Of a DNA stretch of 64,000 bases, positions 1-14,435 are shown piece after piece. Under the pieces are notes generated by a model that worked only from the letters and a program-made list of their open reading frames with translations, had not been told where the DNA came from and did not search any database. How positions within the stretch are numbered: the first letter of the stretch is position 1; each line of letters begins with the position of its first letter. This DNA is from Anoplolepis gracilipes. Its lineage: Eukaryota > Arthropoda > Insecta > Hymenoptera > Formicidae. The stretch is taken from assembly GCF_047496725.1 (NCBI RefSeq), contig NC_132978.1, positions 7,537,001 through 7,601,000 on the forward strand. The letters run 5' to 3'. A program made the position numbers and the translations under genes.

Positions 1-3000
1 ATCTAAGATTCTATGAATGAAGCCGTACCTTTCTCCTATCTCGCTTATCTATATCTATAAACTGCAAAGTGTAAACCAGTTACCAACAGTACGTTTTTCA
101 GAATTTTTATTTTTTACCTTCTCTTTATGTATCTTAAATTTTTCTAGTATTTTGGAAAAATATAATTTACAGATATTACATTTATAAAAGAATCCATTGA
201 TGGAGATAAAACTATATGAGAAAACTGCTTGATATCACAATTATGATACATAATAAATGAATGAATTTTAATGAAGTTGTATTCAGCAAGGTACTCGCGT
301 CTATATTAGACTGCGACGACTTACAACTGCGACATAAATCGTATATTTTTTTTTTTAATATCAAAGTGTGACAGCTACTTTTTAGTTGTCATTATATTAC
401 ATTTTATGGCATTCTCGTTATGGAGAAACTAAAATTGCAGCATAAAAGGCAGTAGGAAAAATTAAATTTGTGTTTGCGTCAGACGTGGGATTTGTTTCGA
501 AAAAAATTCGTAACCTGCGATTAATATGACTTGTCGAAATTTAATACCGAAATCTCTCAGACAGCGCATCATCGTTTATTTTAGGGTCGCCGATGAATCA
601 CCCGCGAGTTTCCGAATTCGAATGACAAACGTTTATTGCCGCCTCGAACAAAAATGATCTTTAGACTCGGGTTTTTTCTTACCTCTTCTCTTTCATTTTA
701 TTCATCGCGCGCGTCTGTTTTCGTCGTTTCCGTTCGACATTTGTACACACACTCGAAATTTGCATCGTGAATTGACGCATCGACTTATTTTTACGATTTA
801 TGTACATGTGTAGGAGTGCGCGTGATGTTTGATAGTTTTATAACTGCATTTTCATTACGAATAAATTTCACATTGCAAATGGCTTCGTGGCGTAATTCGC
901 CGACATAAATTTACGATAATCTTTTATCGAATCGTATAGGTAAATAATCCCTCATTTAAATTCCTCAGACGCGACGACGTCGCTCAATACTCGATTATTC
1001 GTCTACTTGATGTTTTTCTCGTCTCCATTTCCGCCTCTAATTCCCATAACCATAAGTTCTGGTTGAACGGAATGCCGGTGCAAATTTTCTTTAATCGCCG
1101 GCTTTCCCCTTTATGAGAAATGCGACCAGTACATTTGAATATTCGTGCGTGCCGCTCTCGCTCGCAGATACGATTTTATTAATTACGACCGCCGGTTATG
1201 AAATACACACGATCGCGTCAATTTCTCATTCATTCATTAACCACCTTTATAATTGCGTCGGTAAGTGCTCGGCGGCCGTAAAGTATTCCACGGCACGACG
1301 GACGTCGATAATTATCGCGGCAGATATCGATCGCTGGGACGCCGATGAAATATCGCAGCGCGCGAAAACGGTTGCCGCGAAATTGTGGTAAATCGAGGGT
1401 AACGCATCGAGGGTTCGTTAACAAACCGATCTCGAATGAGCCGATTATCGGCCAGCGCTCCCATTAACAGACTCCGGTTGAGCGCGTTTTCTCTTGTTGC
1501 TGTCGTCGTAACCGATTTCCACGATGCGTCTCTTCGATTATCTCCAACTGGCGGAGGATCGGTTCAGGAACTCCCCCAGCTGAGCGATAATTCTGTCGAT
1601 TGGATGGTAACGATCGTCATCGTTACGTCCATTGCGTATTCTCATATTATAGGTGTTATTACGGCAGTTTCGCGGCAGTGAATCGATCGACGGATTAACA
1701 TCCATTGATTTATATTAGCACGCTGCATTATTAATCAAATCTGTCTTAGAGCTTCGAGTGCGTCTATGATTTGTAACTGATGTCAGTTTTTGACATGTAT
1801 TGCGCATATGATCGCCATTCAGCGAAATGTACTTAAGATATCAATGGAAGTAAATTATTGTACGCTTCGAATCTATTAATCGTATAAACAGTCTCATGTG
1901 ATCAATAATTATATTAGACATTGCACACCAACCTGTCGTGACAATTGGATATTTTTGAGAGTCGCTAATTTATAATAATTGCAAATAACATTGTACGCAA
2001 TCAAAGTAATAAATCGCAAGAATAGCTGTTATTAATTCAACGATGTTAAACATCTATTGGTTGGCAAAAATGAAAGGAGTGAGCATGAGAAAATGGTAAT
2101 GCCAGCGATCTCTCGTTGCAGATATCCAGCAGTGATCGAGAAAGCCATTATTAAATTTTTATCTTAACTGTTTCGCAAACATGTTGACGATTTTAGTTCA
2201 GCTGATGTTTATCTTTATGAATTATCTTGCTAAACTTTTCATTTCGAATAACGACTATACAAACGATTCTAAAAGAACATAGTGCAAATTTAAAATATCG
2301 GTGCACATTTAAAATATCTGTAAAATTGACAAAGTAGTTAATGTTACTGCAATGATGATAATTTAAAATTAAAAAAAAATTTAATTCCAAGATTTAATGA
2401 TAAGTATTAAATTAAAAAATTCAAGTTTAGAAAAACTTGTTACTCTCAAAAAAAAAAAGGAATTTGTCTCTTGTATCTTGAGATTTTCTTCTTAATTACA
2501 ATCATATAATAATAATTATTTACTGTTTCTAATTATATTACGTTTTTATCAAATATTAAATCCATGGTTGACTGAATTTTTCGTGTGAGTTAACACAGAT
2601 TTAATAGTAAGCGAAAGCTTACTATTAAAATAATATACGATATAAGAATATATAATCGATAATGGTGTAAAAAGAGAAAGAAAGAGAAAAACGAGGGACA
2701 TGGAATGTAATCTGAAATCGAGCGATACCGCGATACTGCCGTTTATATCGAGCAAGCTGCAATCGGCAGTAACACCCGTGTTACACTTCAAACTAACGGT
2801 AACAAGAACAAAACGAGATCCGAGTCCATATAGATAGATAGATATAAGAGGGTATGCGCAATTTTTCGTTCGTTTGAAGGGAAATTTGTTCCGCCCAGGG
2901 TTCGTTGCCGTGAAATCACTTATTGGACGTCCGGACTTAGGTGGAGGCGCGTCTACCATCCATCGAGAGTCGGAACGTATGTTGGTTGGGGCCCGCCGGG

Positions 3001-3477
3001 ACCAACCCGGGCCCGAGCGGCGCGGCGCGTTGCAACATTATTGCCAAGCGTATACTGCGTTAAAGGGTGTTATTACGCGTATCCGATGGCCGGCTCGCGG
3101 ACTTCGGCCGCCGCGGAGCTTGTATATTTTCCACGAGCTTTTCACGAACAAAAAAGCGCACGGCTCTCAATCGCGTTCCTACATAGATAGCGCGAGCAAA
3201 CCGGCCGCAATTATCCCTTCCGCCGCAACGCGCCGATCATGAATCATGAAATCGAACGAATTAATGCATGCCTGACGACAAACGATCTGTGACTCTCCCC
3301 TTCCGATTACGCCGTCCCTTCGATCTAATCTCAGCCGCGTCCCGCCGATGAACGTGTTGCGCTGTAATTAATATAATACAATCAGTTAAGGCGGACGCGA
3401 CTCAAACCCGGGAGCTGCTCCTGTAATCTGGTCGATTTGTAAAACATATATCGTTGGTTAATGTATTGCTTTCGTTT

Positions 3478-3492
3478 TTTTTTTTTTTTTTT
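3478..3492. repeat. Poly-T run
   Basis: An uninterrupted run of about 15 T. No flanking duplication or retroposon body was recognised beside it. Confidence 0.85.
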
Positions 3493-4754
3493 GTTGCGAC
3501 GTAGAATGTATCTGGTTACGTAATTATCGCATTTATATTTGCGAAGAGAAGTATGAAAATAATAGCATGAAAAAATTAATAATTTTGTTTAAATACAATA
3601 ACTATAATTATATGGAATATTAAATAGGTAGCGAAATCTGTTTGTCAGTTATTGCTATTATGTATCGATTATCTTAATATACTCCATTTGGATAAAAATC
3701 TCTCACAAACTGTAAAATGTAAAATAATAACGCGATAATTATTTTCTCCGATATTTCGTGCTCCAAGGTAATTACGCGCGCTCAAAGATTCGAGCGCGTT
3801 TCTCCCCATTTTCATTGCCGCCATGGCTATCGACATTTTTTCCCTTCTTTTTATTTCTTCGTTCTGTCCAAGCGAAACGTAACGCGGCTGTTTCTCGCCG
3901 CTAGACGTACGCGGGCTTTCGCGAGATAACGCGCGCAATTACGTTCTCCGTCCGATCGACCGACATGACCGACAATACTCTTTAATGACTAATAATTTCA
4001 GGCGATGCCGATAATTATGAAACCGCGCACTCTCTCGCGATTCGATTTCCTCTCTCCTTCGCGATTACCTCCTCTCGCAATCGCGTTGTAGGCGCGCCGG
4101 GAGTCGACGACGGGAGAGGCACGCAAAGTATCGAAATTCTCGCGGAACTCGCTAATTAACGACCGAGCGACGAGACGCGTTGCTCAGGCGCGCTAATTGC
4201 TTACTTTCCTCGGTTTCTTATCATCACGGGGATATCGTCGCGCTGCGACATAGGGCGTGACTGGATAAAAAAAATCGCGAGGATTTGATCGAAAAAGGAT
4301 AGACCGCTTCGTTAAACCGTATCTGTTTTAACTTACGCCAATCGTTCGAGGAACATCGCCACGTTTCTTTTTTCACGCTTGTTTTTATGACATATGTAAA
4401 TAGTGTTACGAATGAGAAGATACCTCGTTATAAAATTGTAACTTGTTAATTAATATATTGCGAATTATTTCTTACGGTGTATATTTAAATCACGACCTTA
4501 ATTACCTTTCAATTCAAATATTAATCTGTTTCAATAAAAATCCATGTGATTGCCAGCCAAATCCACCGCAGCCAAACGTTTCTATTGCCATTGCTAGAAG
4601 GGGATATAATCTCGCGAACGGTAGAGTCAGACAGAAAGGCGGATGTCTGCCGGCAGGCACCATCGTAATTCGATAAATGTACAGATCGGCGATTTTGCGC
4701 CGGTTTTCTGGATAACCGCTCGTATAAAAGCCTAACGCTTCTCGATCACGTGGC

Positions 4755-5460
4755 ATAATGGCGATCGCCCGGAGGTGGGAGAGTTCATTGGAGAACGAAC
4801 GAACGAGCGCGGAATCGCTATGTTGGCGGGACGAAGACGACGGGACGATGGAAATGGCGAGAGGGCGACAGAAGCGGAGCGAGAAGGAGAGAAAAAACAG
4901 TCCGGGAGAAGCGCGAAGAGAGCGCAAGAGGGAAGAGCGAGAAGCAGAAGGGGAGAAAGGGAGATGAGCGTCTGCCGTAAAGGGGCAACGAGGGGGGTGG
5001 GGGGGGGAGGGGAGAAAGAAGCGAGAAAGGGCGAGGTGAGGAAAGGACAGGCTGGGCGGAGGGGTGGAGGACGAAGGAGGCACCAAGTACAGACGAAGGA
5101 CAGCGGTGGGAATTAAAAGGAGAGACGAACGACGATGTGGAGGTCCGACGCTTTTCTTCGTAGAGGACTGGACCGCTGCCGTTGCTGCTGCCGCGGCGGC
5201 CATCTTACCCTTCGACGTCCTCTTTCCTGCCCTCCTCCCGCCGGTTCCTTCCTCATCTCTGTCTCGCGCAGTCTGTCCAGGTATGCGTGCAACGGCGTAG
5301 CGGCGTAGCGCTCTCTCCTCACGTCCTCTTATATCTCGGTCTACCTTATATCTTACTTCCTCACCTACACGTTCTCTCGTACCTTCCTCTAGCTCGTTTA
5401 TCGCGAGCACACAGCGGCGAGTCCGCTCGTTGCGCCGGATGACGCGGCGACGCGACACAC
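4755..5460. promoter_or_regulatory. CpG-rich purine-to-pyrimidine patch, possible promoter or enhancer
   Basis: The plus strand is strongly purine-rich (GA/GGA words) from about 4760 to 5115. It then becomes pyrimidine-rich and CpG-rich to about 5450. The minus strand is open for 314 codons (4514-5458), and plus-strand frames are open too. The minus frame contains an ATG with a good context (about 5200), followed by an Ala-rich start and then Ser/Pro/Arg low-complexity sequence. I read this as skewed composition suppressing stops, not a proven gene. GAGA-type sequence and CpG density suit an open regulatory element. Confidence 0.3.
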
Positions 5461-6101
5461 GGCGCGACCACGCACAATGCTCGATCGGATTATCCTGGGG
5501 CTGGACTTCTCTTTTAAGATTGTTCTACAATGAACACAGAACCCACGTCACTTCGCTCTAGAACGTGCGGAGTTGGACGTGCTGCGTTCTCAGGAGTTTG
5601 CTGCACGCACAAGTTTCTTACCTCTTATGACCTGTGTTTCTTTGCATTCTGCACCTATTACAATTTTGTCAAGTTTTTTTCTATAGTAAATTGTTAACTC
5701 GCTACTTTTTGTAATATGAACTAAGGTAGACTGACAATGCTAATGTAGATTGCCATTTATTAATGAAGAAATTCACAGTTGCACTAAATTGTAGTGGAAC
5801 GATTCTATTTAGTAGTAAGTATGTAGATACTATTACTGTGCATTAGTATGCATTTTTTCAGAAGAGAATAATTATGCGCAATAAAATAATTTTTATGGAA
5901 TGTGAAAATTGCACGAGAGATATAGGATATTATATTGATAATTTCTAGATTTTGCGCATATTTTTTTGCTACCTTAAGAATATAATATATTAATCAGCGG
6001 AAGTCTGCGGTCGGCATTTTGAAATCTGAGTTATATTTCAATTGTATTGTACGAGGAAAAAAATTTTTGCGGTCTATTACACGGGTATGAGAATCTCATA
6101 T

Positions 6102-6124
6102 AAAAAAAAAAAAAAAAAAAAAAA
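6102..6124. repeat. Poly-A run (23 A)
   Basis: An uninterrupted 23-base A tract followed by taaagtag. It could be the tail of a decayed plus-strand retroposon or a simple homopolymer. No recognisable element body lies upstream. Confidence 0.9.
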
Positions 6125-6852
6125 TAAAGTAGTGATGTCATTCTCGTCATTTCATGTTCGAGAGTTAATTATTTTTTAATCTTGTAAAGAGTTATAGAGA
6201 AACATCTAAATAATATTATATAATTCATTGTAATTGAATAACAAAAGCAAAATTATTTATTATGATTACTGTCATAATTTCTGACGTTATATATTTCACA
6301 ATGCCAATTTGACATACAGCATCAGAATTAAAGCATACATTTTAGCATACAAAAGACTATTCAATCGGCAAATGCCAAACAGATCGTTTCATACGCTCTT
6401 TGTTGCGGGACAAGTTGAAAGCGATCGACGCACGACGTAAAGAAATAATCGACAGCACCTAATTCCATTCATACCGGCTTGCGCTCACGTCCGTATTCAA
6501 CCGGTCGCGATCCTTGAATGAAGTAGCGTCGTCAAACTAGCGTGAAAACAAGTCACTATCACGCGGACGACGTGAACGCGTCTCTTTAGCGGCCTCGTCG
6601 CGATTCATCCGATTCTACCGTGCGTTCTAACTGTTTGCCAGTTCATTCAACGTATGAAGCGCCCTGGTAATTTACGAGCGTTCTGTATGGAAATGTACCG
6701 AGTTTATTGATACCGTGCATGCATCACGCATGCGTAAACGTAACATGCCGATCCTGCCAACCACAAGCGAGACCCTCGAGTATGCGATGCGTCAGTGTTG
6801 GACTTGTCTAATTTTTATCCTTATTTTTATTCCTTCAAGTTTTCGAAATGTT

Positions 6853-6860
<8 letters not shown>

Positions 6861-6883
<23 letters not shown>
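6861..6883. repeat. (AG)n microsatellite
   Basis: Pure AG dinucleotide repeat, about 11 units. Confidence 0.95.
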
Positions 6884-6884
<1 letters not shown>

Positions 6885-7168
6885 CAATAAAATAAAATAA
6901 GATTTTTTTATTTGCACAATTGCATTAATAATAAATCGGCTGCGGGGAAAAATTATTTCCAAATTTTCCAACATTAAGAAAAGCATGTGCTAATCTTGAA
7001 ATTTTTTAATATTATATATAAACTTGATATATGTTTATATGTAATACGTCCGAGTCATTATAAGTTCCGAAAGCGGAGTAGCCGTATATTATCGGAGTAT
7101 CGCATGCATTCCTAGCCGGCGGGCACGTATCGAACAGATTTTCTTGCGTGTGTCTCATGCCGTTTCAT

Positions 7169-7186
7169 GCGTGCGTGCACGCACGC
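7169..7186. repeat. 18-bp perfect GC-rich palindrome
   Basis: The sequence gcgtgcgtgcacgcacgc reads identically on both strands and is centred on GTGCAC. It is an alternating purine-pyrimidine stretch, so Z-DNA formation is possible in principle. Confidence 0.9.
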
Positions 7187-9474
7187 GTCCTTATTTTGGC
7201 TTTTTACCCCGTGGCATCGCGCATGGTACGAGGATACACAACCGACGAGGGACGACTAATTGGATTTTTTCCGCGGGCCGGGGACGCGCCCGGTTAAAGG
7301 ACCGGTAAAGTAACAAAAGCTACTTCTCTCTTTTTTCTTCTCTCTCGCCGGAAGTCCTTTTACGTGGCTACGCCTCAATCTTGAGATGGGAATTTGAAAT
7401 CGCGGGAGCAAGTGCGCGATTTGCTGCAACGAGAGCAGTCTATTTTCGCGCTCCAACGATTTACGATCTGAATATCAACCACTGGAGCGATGCATGCGAA
7501 ATAACAGATATTTGCTGGATGAGAGAGAAAGAGAAGTCATAGAGAGGAGAAGCGAAATAATTCTCGCGATCGATACAGGCAGAATTCTACCGAGCGGAAG
7601 CATGAAGATTCATATTCGGAGCTATAGTGGTCCATTGTATTATCTCGCTGCTGAATAAAATTCTGTGAGAATCAGGATCGGTTTTCGCGTTGATCGTGCG
7701 ATAATGAAAATTAAAACACACGCGTGCGGCAACGAACAAATAACCACTTTGGTAATAACGATTCCCATTAAATCGGATATTAAGTCGATCGATCCTCGCG
7801 AACTGACAAAGGAGCGTCAGTCCGTTCAATAAGCGCTCAATTTGCATTCATAAGCGCGGGGCGTAATCGACGCGAAGGCCATCGTCGTCGGGACGGGACT
7901 GGTGGGGAGGGACCGATTCTCGATCCGATCCGATTCGCGGGAGCAAGAGCCGAGAGATCGATCTGCCAGACGACCAGCTATCAACGATTGGTTTCACTTC
8001 TCGACGGAGCCGAGTATGTAACTCTTACACTAATGCACATACGTGCGTAAATGCAAATTCGCGACGACTTTGTACGAAGATAGAGAGACGGAAAAGATAG
8101 GAGGAAAAAAAAAAGATATCGCTCGCTGCGAGGAGATATGTTAACATAAAGCGGGCGACACGCACGGCAGCAGGCCTTGTATTTATGCACACGTGTACAC
8201 GATCTACACTATTGCGCCATATCATAATCACTCACGAATGCAAACGAACAAATTTGTCTTTACGTCAGCCGATTTCCATTTGTGTGACTGATTACGGTAT
8301 ATATACGTATATACACCTCCGTGAGTGTGTATGTATATTCCTTTTGTACTATATATATATCAAGATCAATGAGAAAAAACCGAGTGCGTTATGAAATCGG
8401 CGTAAAACTTTTTAATCTTGGATTTTAATCGCGATTTCGCGAAGTTGGCGTGAGATAAATGGTGACTCAATTTCTTGGAATACTTATCGTGCAAATCGTC
8501 CTCGTTAATGAATATATTATATTAGTTAAGTATTCTTGTTTTTTATCAATTGCAACATATATAATTATGTATAATTATGAAGAGTTATAAAAGTATAATG
8601 CAAATTCGAGACGTTTAGTGGTCTGAAGAAATATTTAATAAATTATTTTCTGATGTTTCTATATCTTTTTTATGACGACATCATCAATTCATCTGATTTA
8701 ATCGAATATGAATCGCTTTATAATAGGTAACATTTATCAGAAAAAAAAATTTTTTTATGATAATTCAAAATAAAAATTTGAAAAATCGAAATGAGAAATA
8801 TTCTACAATTGATCATTCAAGTGACATAATGTCAATGACGTAATAATGGTACAAAATAAAATCGACTTCAGTCAATTATATAAATCACTTAAAATAAATT
8901 TTCCTTTTCCTGACGTATCTATATAGAACAACATGAAAGCGACTGTAGAGTTGCTTCGTGGAACGGGATACGGGATGTATAAGAAATGGACGAGAGATGT
9001 ACGATGAGGGAAGGGACAGACGGAAGGGACGGGAGACAACATGGCTTATGTTTCCACGAACGAAACGGTTTTTATGCCGGTGCACCGTCATTACGGCAAT
9101 TTGGCGCGCATACAAAACGTTAGCCTCCGGTAATCCAAAAATTTGCAGGAATACAGCGGCGCTTTCGCGATGAGGGGGACGCGCGATTCCATTTCGAGTG
9201 TACACTTAAAAAGGTATCCACGTGATATAATTCGCGAGCGCGTTATTTTGCATACAAAATATATACATTTACACGCCCGTTTATATCGATTGATCCTTAA
9301 CCGCTGTCGATAATATGTAAACGATATATTCGAGGTCTATACCTGTGTTTCGCACGTGTGTAATATATATCGTTACTTTATTATAACATATTATAAATAG
9401 CATTTATACGTTAATTAAAATATAACAAACAACAACTTTATTACATTCATTATAATGTTATGTTATATGCTTTC

Positions 9475-9498
9475 TTTTTTTTTTTTTTTTTTTTTTTT
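9475..9498. repeat. Poly-T run (24 T)
   Basis: Uninterrupted T tract followed by gtgtgtgcg. It could be the reverse-strand tail of a retroposon, but no body was recognised. Confidence 0.9.
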
Positions 9499-9855
9499 GT
9501 GTGTGCGTATGCGGCAACCGTGTAATTTTCCAACATTATGCATAGAGAATCACATCAACGTTAATTGATAATCATTTGACGTAGACGCTCCACACTTAAT
9601 ACGATTTACATAATATAGCGTTTTCGTGTCCGCGATGCCGTCAGCGAGTAACCCCGCGCTTCTTGAGAAGCGTGAGGAAAGCGGAGCTGAAAAATTCCAT
9701 AGCCGTGGCACGCGGGCGTTCTCGAAACCGATCTCACCACGCCTGCAGGTATACATGGATATATCGTGCTTCCACGCCGGCGTTAATAGGCCACCGGTAA
9801 CTTACACCGGTATACGACGGCCGGACGCTGTATATAGTGGAATACAAATCCTGAG

Positions 9856-9858
<3 letters not shown>

Positions 9859-9913
<55 letters not shown>
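9859..9913. repeat. (AG)n microsatellite, about 27 units
   Basis: Long pure AG repeat. It extends a chance plus-strand frame with Arg-Glu repeats, which should not be read as a protein. Confidence 0.97.
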
Positions 9914-9916
<3 letters not shown>

Positions 9917-10155
9917 CGTCGGGGTTATAAACGTAGAAACGCCCCGTAGGGAGATCTGTCAAATAAATAATCCACGAAAAGCGCGGCGTGTATGCGTGTG
10001 CGGCGGTGTGTATGACGTCACATCCTCGAAAACACTATTATTATACCTCCAACCACCTCCGCTGGTGTATTAACATAGATTACGCCGCCGCGGCCCGCGG
10101 CCCTCAAGCGGTGCTCGGTCCTCGCCATTAGGCGATTGTGCGGCTATTGTGGTTA

Positions 10156-10184
10156 CCGCGGCGGCGGCGGCGGCGGCGTCGTCG
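10156..10184. repeat. CGG/CGT trinucleotide run in a CpG-rich patch
   Basis: About seven CGG units followed by CGT units, within a CpG-rich stretch from roughly 10080 to 10330. The minus-strand frame reads poly-Arg, which is not a credible protein. Possible regulatory CpG patch. Confidence 0.75.
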
Positions 10185-12509
10185 TGCACGTGGGACAAGG
10201 ATTATATTTGCGCGAGCGCGTCCCATTGACGAGGAAAACACGGTGATCAGCGACGTGTGAAGCCGTCGCTGCGCGAACATTATAATTTCGCGGGGCGAAA
10301 AACCGTCGGCGCCGATCGCGAGAGTCGGAATGCCTCGAGATATAACTATCAGCGCGTGATTTTCCGCTAATGCGTAGGAGTAACGTCGTAAATTTTCCAA
10401 TGCAAATTACTGAATCACAAAAAGTACAACGCTTGTAGATATTTCGTAGCGCGCGATGTTTCTTGAAAGTTTTTAATATCCATTATGGTGTGCACAAACA
10501 CGTGGGTCGCTGATAACATCGCGGCCAACGCGACGGTGATTCGAGAGAAAGAGACGGTGATCGATCGGCGCAATGGGTCTGCATGTCGTGTGTTATTTGT
10601 AAAATGGCAGAGAAGTTGTCGTTCGATTAATTCTTTAGCGAGCGAACTAGGACGTCTCGGAACGTTTGACTAATTGAAAAAGATGATGGAATGTGTAGAA
10701 GTATATTAAGGAATATATTAAACCGTATTGCATTTTGGGCCAAAGAAGGTAGCAAGAAATAAATTATAAATTTTGTATAAAATAACAATTTTTCTTCTTT
10801 TCCAATGTAACAGTTGCTTTCCTTTTTTTTTTTTTACGCAATTAAATCGATACATAATAAATAAATTCAAACATAATTGCATAAGTCTATCTGTCAATCC
10901 AGAAAAATATTTATTTTTTATTAGCAAAACAATTTATAAATGTATAAGTTTTATTATAAGGTACTTTTGAAATGTATCAAGTACAAAAAAGAGATGAGCG
11001 CGTGATTCGGGATCAAAAATCAGTCAGTCGATTTGGAACTTGTCATCGAAAGCGAGATCTGTTCTCCTCACGCTACTTTTAAGCTACTTATTCCACAGCT
11101 TAACTCGTTCGCGATTACTCGCCCGACGGCAAAATTCGAGACAGGTTCACAATTTAAGATGGATCAATCCGCATACCCTGACGGATAATCTTGTCTTGGA
11201 AGAAACTTGAATTAAAGGGACGAACCAGTGTCGAGGATAAGTAGACATATCCTCTTCATTCTATGTACTGACAATTATAAAACGGACATATAGATTGCAA
11301 TTATAAATTCACACCTGCTCTGTTCATTCATGTAATTATTTTTTCTTCTCTTTTTTAAGCGTATATTTTTTATTTTGAAAATTAATATCAATTTTTTTAT
11401 TCTCGCATTTATATTTTTTCACTATATAATCTAAAGCTAAAGTAAAAGTTACTTATATCTTTTACTTCACATATTTATAAATTAAATTTTATGAAAAACG
11501 AGACATACAGTGATAGAAAACTATAATCTTGTTCAAATTAAATACATAAAAGGTGACGGAAATTCGCGAAAAACTTATTTTCTTACTTCCTTCTTGAGAT
11601 CATGAATCAATGGAAGTGGAATGCTCCTGGTATTTCTTTTCTCTCTCTTCATCTTTATGACTATGGGCGACTCACAGAAAGAGAATGAAAGAACGTAGGA
11701 GCTCTTTTTTGCGAGCTGCGTTCTGATCATGTAGAACTAGACAAAGGAGGACTAGAAGAGAAGAGGAACCTATCTCTAAAGATTTTTTTCTTTTTTCTCG
11801 ATTCGATTGCGAAGAACAAAAGAATTCTATTCGGAACATTTTTCTTCTTGCACAAAAAATTGTTTATTAATTATTTATTATGTTTGTTGATAAGGTAAAT
11901 AAAAAAATGAAGTATTTTTACACTTTTTTCTGTGAGATTAATTGTCAAATATAGCATGGAAATATAAAGATATATTTTGTGTTGCATCAAAAAGCAACAA
12001 TCAATATAGCAGAATAATTCTTCGCTTATATTACATCATATTAAATGTTCCATCTTCATTGATAATGAAAATAAAATCATATTCAACGTCGAAAATGCGA
12101 GTGAATCATATAATGAGATCTCTTCAAGGTCTCCCTTTTCTCTCTCCGCGGCGTCTCGATCGTCGAAACGTACAGTGACGCGTTTGAAGGTGCGAAGTGA
12201 AAGGGAACTTGAATTTTCGAAGATCGCTAAGAGGAGACACCTCTTAGCGGGAGAGGCAGTCGTCGTTTCTCGGGAATGAGTCGGCTGATTCTTTTTCAAT
12301 CTGTGTGTACCAACCGTGTTTTGACGAAAAATGGTAAAGCGAAGAAAAAACACAGGAGCGGCCGCGCTTCGTTTGGTGAACGGCCGCACGAGAAAGAATC
12401 TCAGCTCTTCGAGCGGAATTCGGCAGGGGAGCGTTTATGATAACACGCTTCGTAATAACGGGGTGAGCGCGAAAAATAAGCAACTTTGCGAGAAGTGGTG
12501 CGATTTTCT

Positions 12510-12535
12510 TCTCTCTCTCTCTCTCTCTCTCTCTC
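12510..12535. repeat. (CT)n microsatellite
   Basis: Pure CT repeat of about 13 units. Overlapping frames on both strands here are artefacts of the repeat. Confidence 0.95.
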
Positions 12536-14435
12536 CCGCTTTCTGTCTGTCCTTTTCCTTCCATACGTCCAAGGTCTTTGCATATGCATATCTCACGTCG
12601 TCATTAATTGCGGCTGCTTTTTATTTGTTGCAAAATCGCAAAGTGGCGCGCGCCGGTGTGCACAATTAATGGTTAATGGCTCGCGATATTCCACGCATGC
12701 GGCGGATTGTCGGCGAGCGAAACGCGCGCGCGTAATTCGCGCGTATCATACCGTACGCGCACATGCGCAACGAGATATATCGTATAGAGCCTCTCCCGTG
12801 TCATAATAATAAATTCTACATAGCAACGTGACTTATCCGCACCGCTCGCGGCCAAGTGCGCGCAATAATTGTTAATTGTCAACGCTGATACACGGACCAG
12901 AGAACACTCCGCGCTCTTCTGGTGCTATATATACTATCGTTCCAATTCTTTTTACGGTATCCGTGCTACCGTGTAAACAGCCAGAATAATTTGCCAATAA
13001 GAAGAACAAGATTTCAATAAAAAGAAATATCATCTGTCATTATTTATCGAGATCTTTTGTCATGCCATTCTCGTCAAATCGTTTAGAATTAATTTATTTT
13101 TGGGAAAAACTCAATTAGTATTATCGTTACCCGATATCGAATAGATATCGATAGATTCAATCTTGGTTGATTTAATCCGTATACATATTCATTGATCTGG
13201 TTATTTTTAATTACAATTGGACGAATAAATCTCCAATCGCCAAGCGACAAATATTTATTTAATGTCTTTAGAATAAATTCGCGTAACTCGTAAAAGTTTG
13301 CGATTATTATTCTCGTTTCGGACGCAGTATCATAAATACGCGCGCTAACGAACCACTGTGAATCTCTAAATTCGTTTGAAGAGACTGTAACAAGCTCCGG
13401 AGCTGACATTTAGCTTATCCTTCTATTTTTTCGTCCTGACCTTTGTCGAGTCCTCTCGTTTTAATATATTATCGCGTTGAATATCTTTGAGGCAATCTCG
13501 ACAAGGAAATATATGCTTATGTCCGGCTTGTGATCAGGTGTTCAAATGTCTCTCGCATCGTTACGAACAAACATGATTCATTTCAATTAATGTTGTTTTT
13601 TTTTATGTTATATTTATAACGCGTTTAGCGACACGATATTAAGCACAGTTCAAGCTGCAACATACAGTTATCCATTTTTAGTCTCGTCCACAAACGCACA
13701 TGGCGAACCATTGTATGTAGCAATATCTTTTGACATACTTCATGCACATATGGAGATACGTGTTAATGAAAAACACTAACGTCTATGTTGCCATCGACTG
13801 CTTTTCGTGTCCGCGTTGCGGTCGCATCCGCTGTGCAGATAGACAAACCGCAAGACGCATTGTGAGTCAATAATCGGGGAGAGGATGAATTACAACCTGT
13901 CGCGCGTCTCTCGAATATACCATCATCAGATGACTGTTATACAGTCAGGATGGACTTAATTATATTTGAAATATGCGTATAAGATTTACGACATAAACAT
14001 ATAATATATGCGAGCGATAATGTTGCATACAATTATCAAATTTTTAAACAATAAATAAGGACATACACACGAAATAATATGGAAATTGTATTTTTGCACT
14101 AAATATAAATTTATATGTGTGTGTAAACTATATCGTTAACTACCTGGGCTTCTGCTTTTCATTAGATTAGATCTTCCATTCACGTAAGCATCTCATTCTT
14201 TTAATTTCGAATTATTCTTCGAGTTAATGCAGCTTGAGGTTAGCATCGTACGAATAATTTAATGATTTCACAAAATCTCTAGATATACCTTTCAGTTCTG
14301 TAAGAACAGGTATAAGAATAAGGAGATTGTTAGAATTTACAAGAAAAAAAAATATATGTGTGGGCGCGACACACTTTATAATAGAGATTGCAGAAGAGTA
14401 GAAATTAATAAAACGAAAAGGAGGAAAAATTGAAG

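Noticed and set aside
4514..5458. 314-codon minus-strand open frame, the longest in the window
   Set aside because: Composition is Arg/Ser/Pro/Leu low-complexity caused by the GA/CT-skewed DNA. Several other frames are open over the same bases and no domain is recognisable.
6102..6124. Poly-A tail of a retrogene or SINE
   Set aside because: There is no recognisable body upstream and no flanking direct repeats, so it is treated as a plain homopolymer.
13089..13409. 106-codon minus-strand frame starting MSAPELVTVSSNEF
   Set aside because: Fairly protein-like at its start but Ile/Asn-rich afterwards, not matching any Grainyhead segment I know, with no splice signals. Possible but unsupported.
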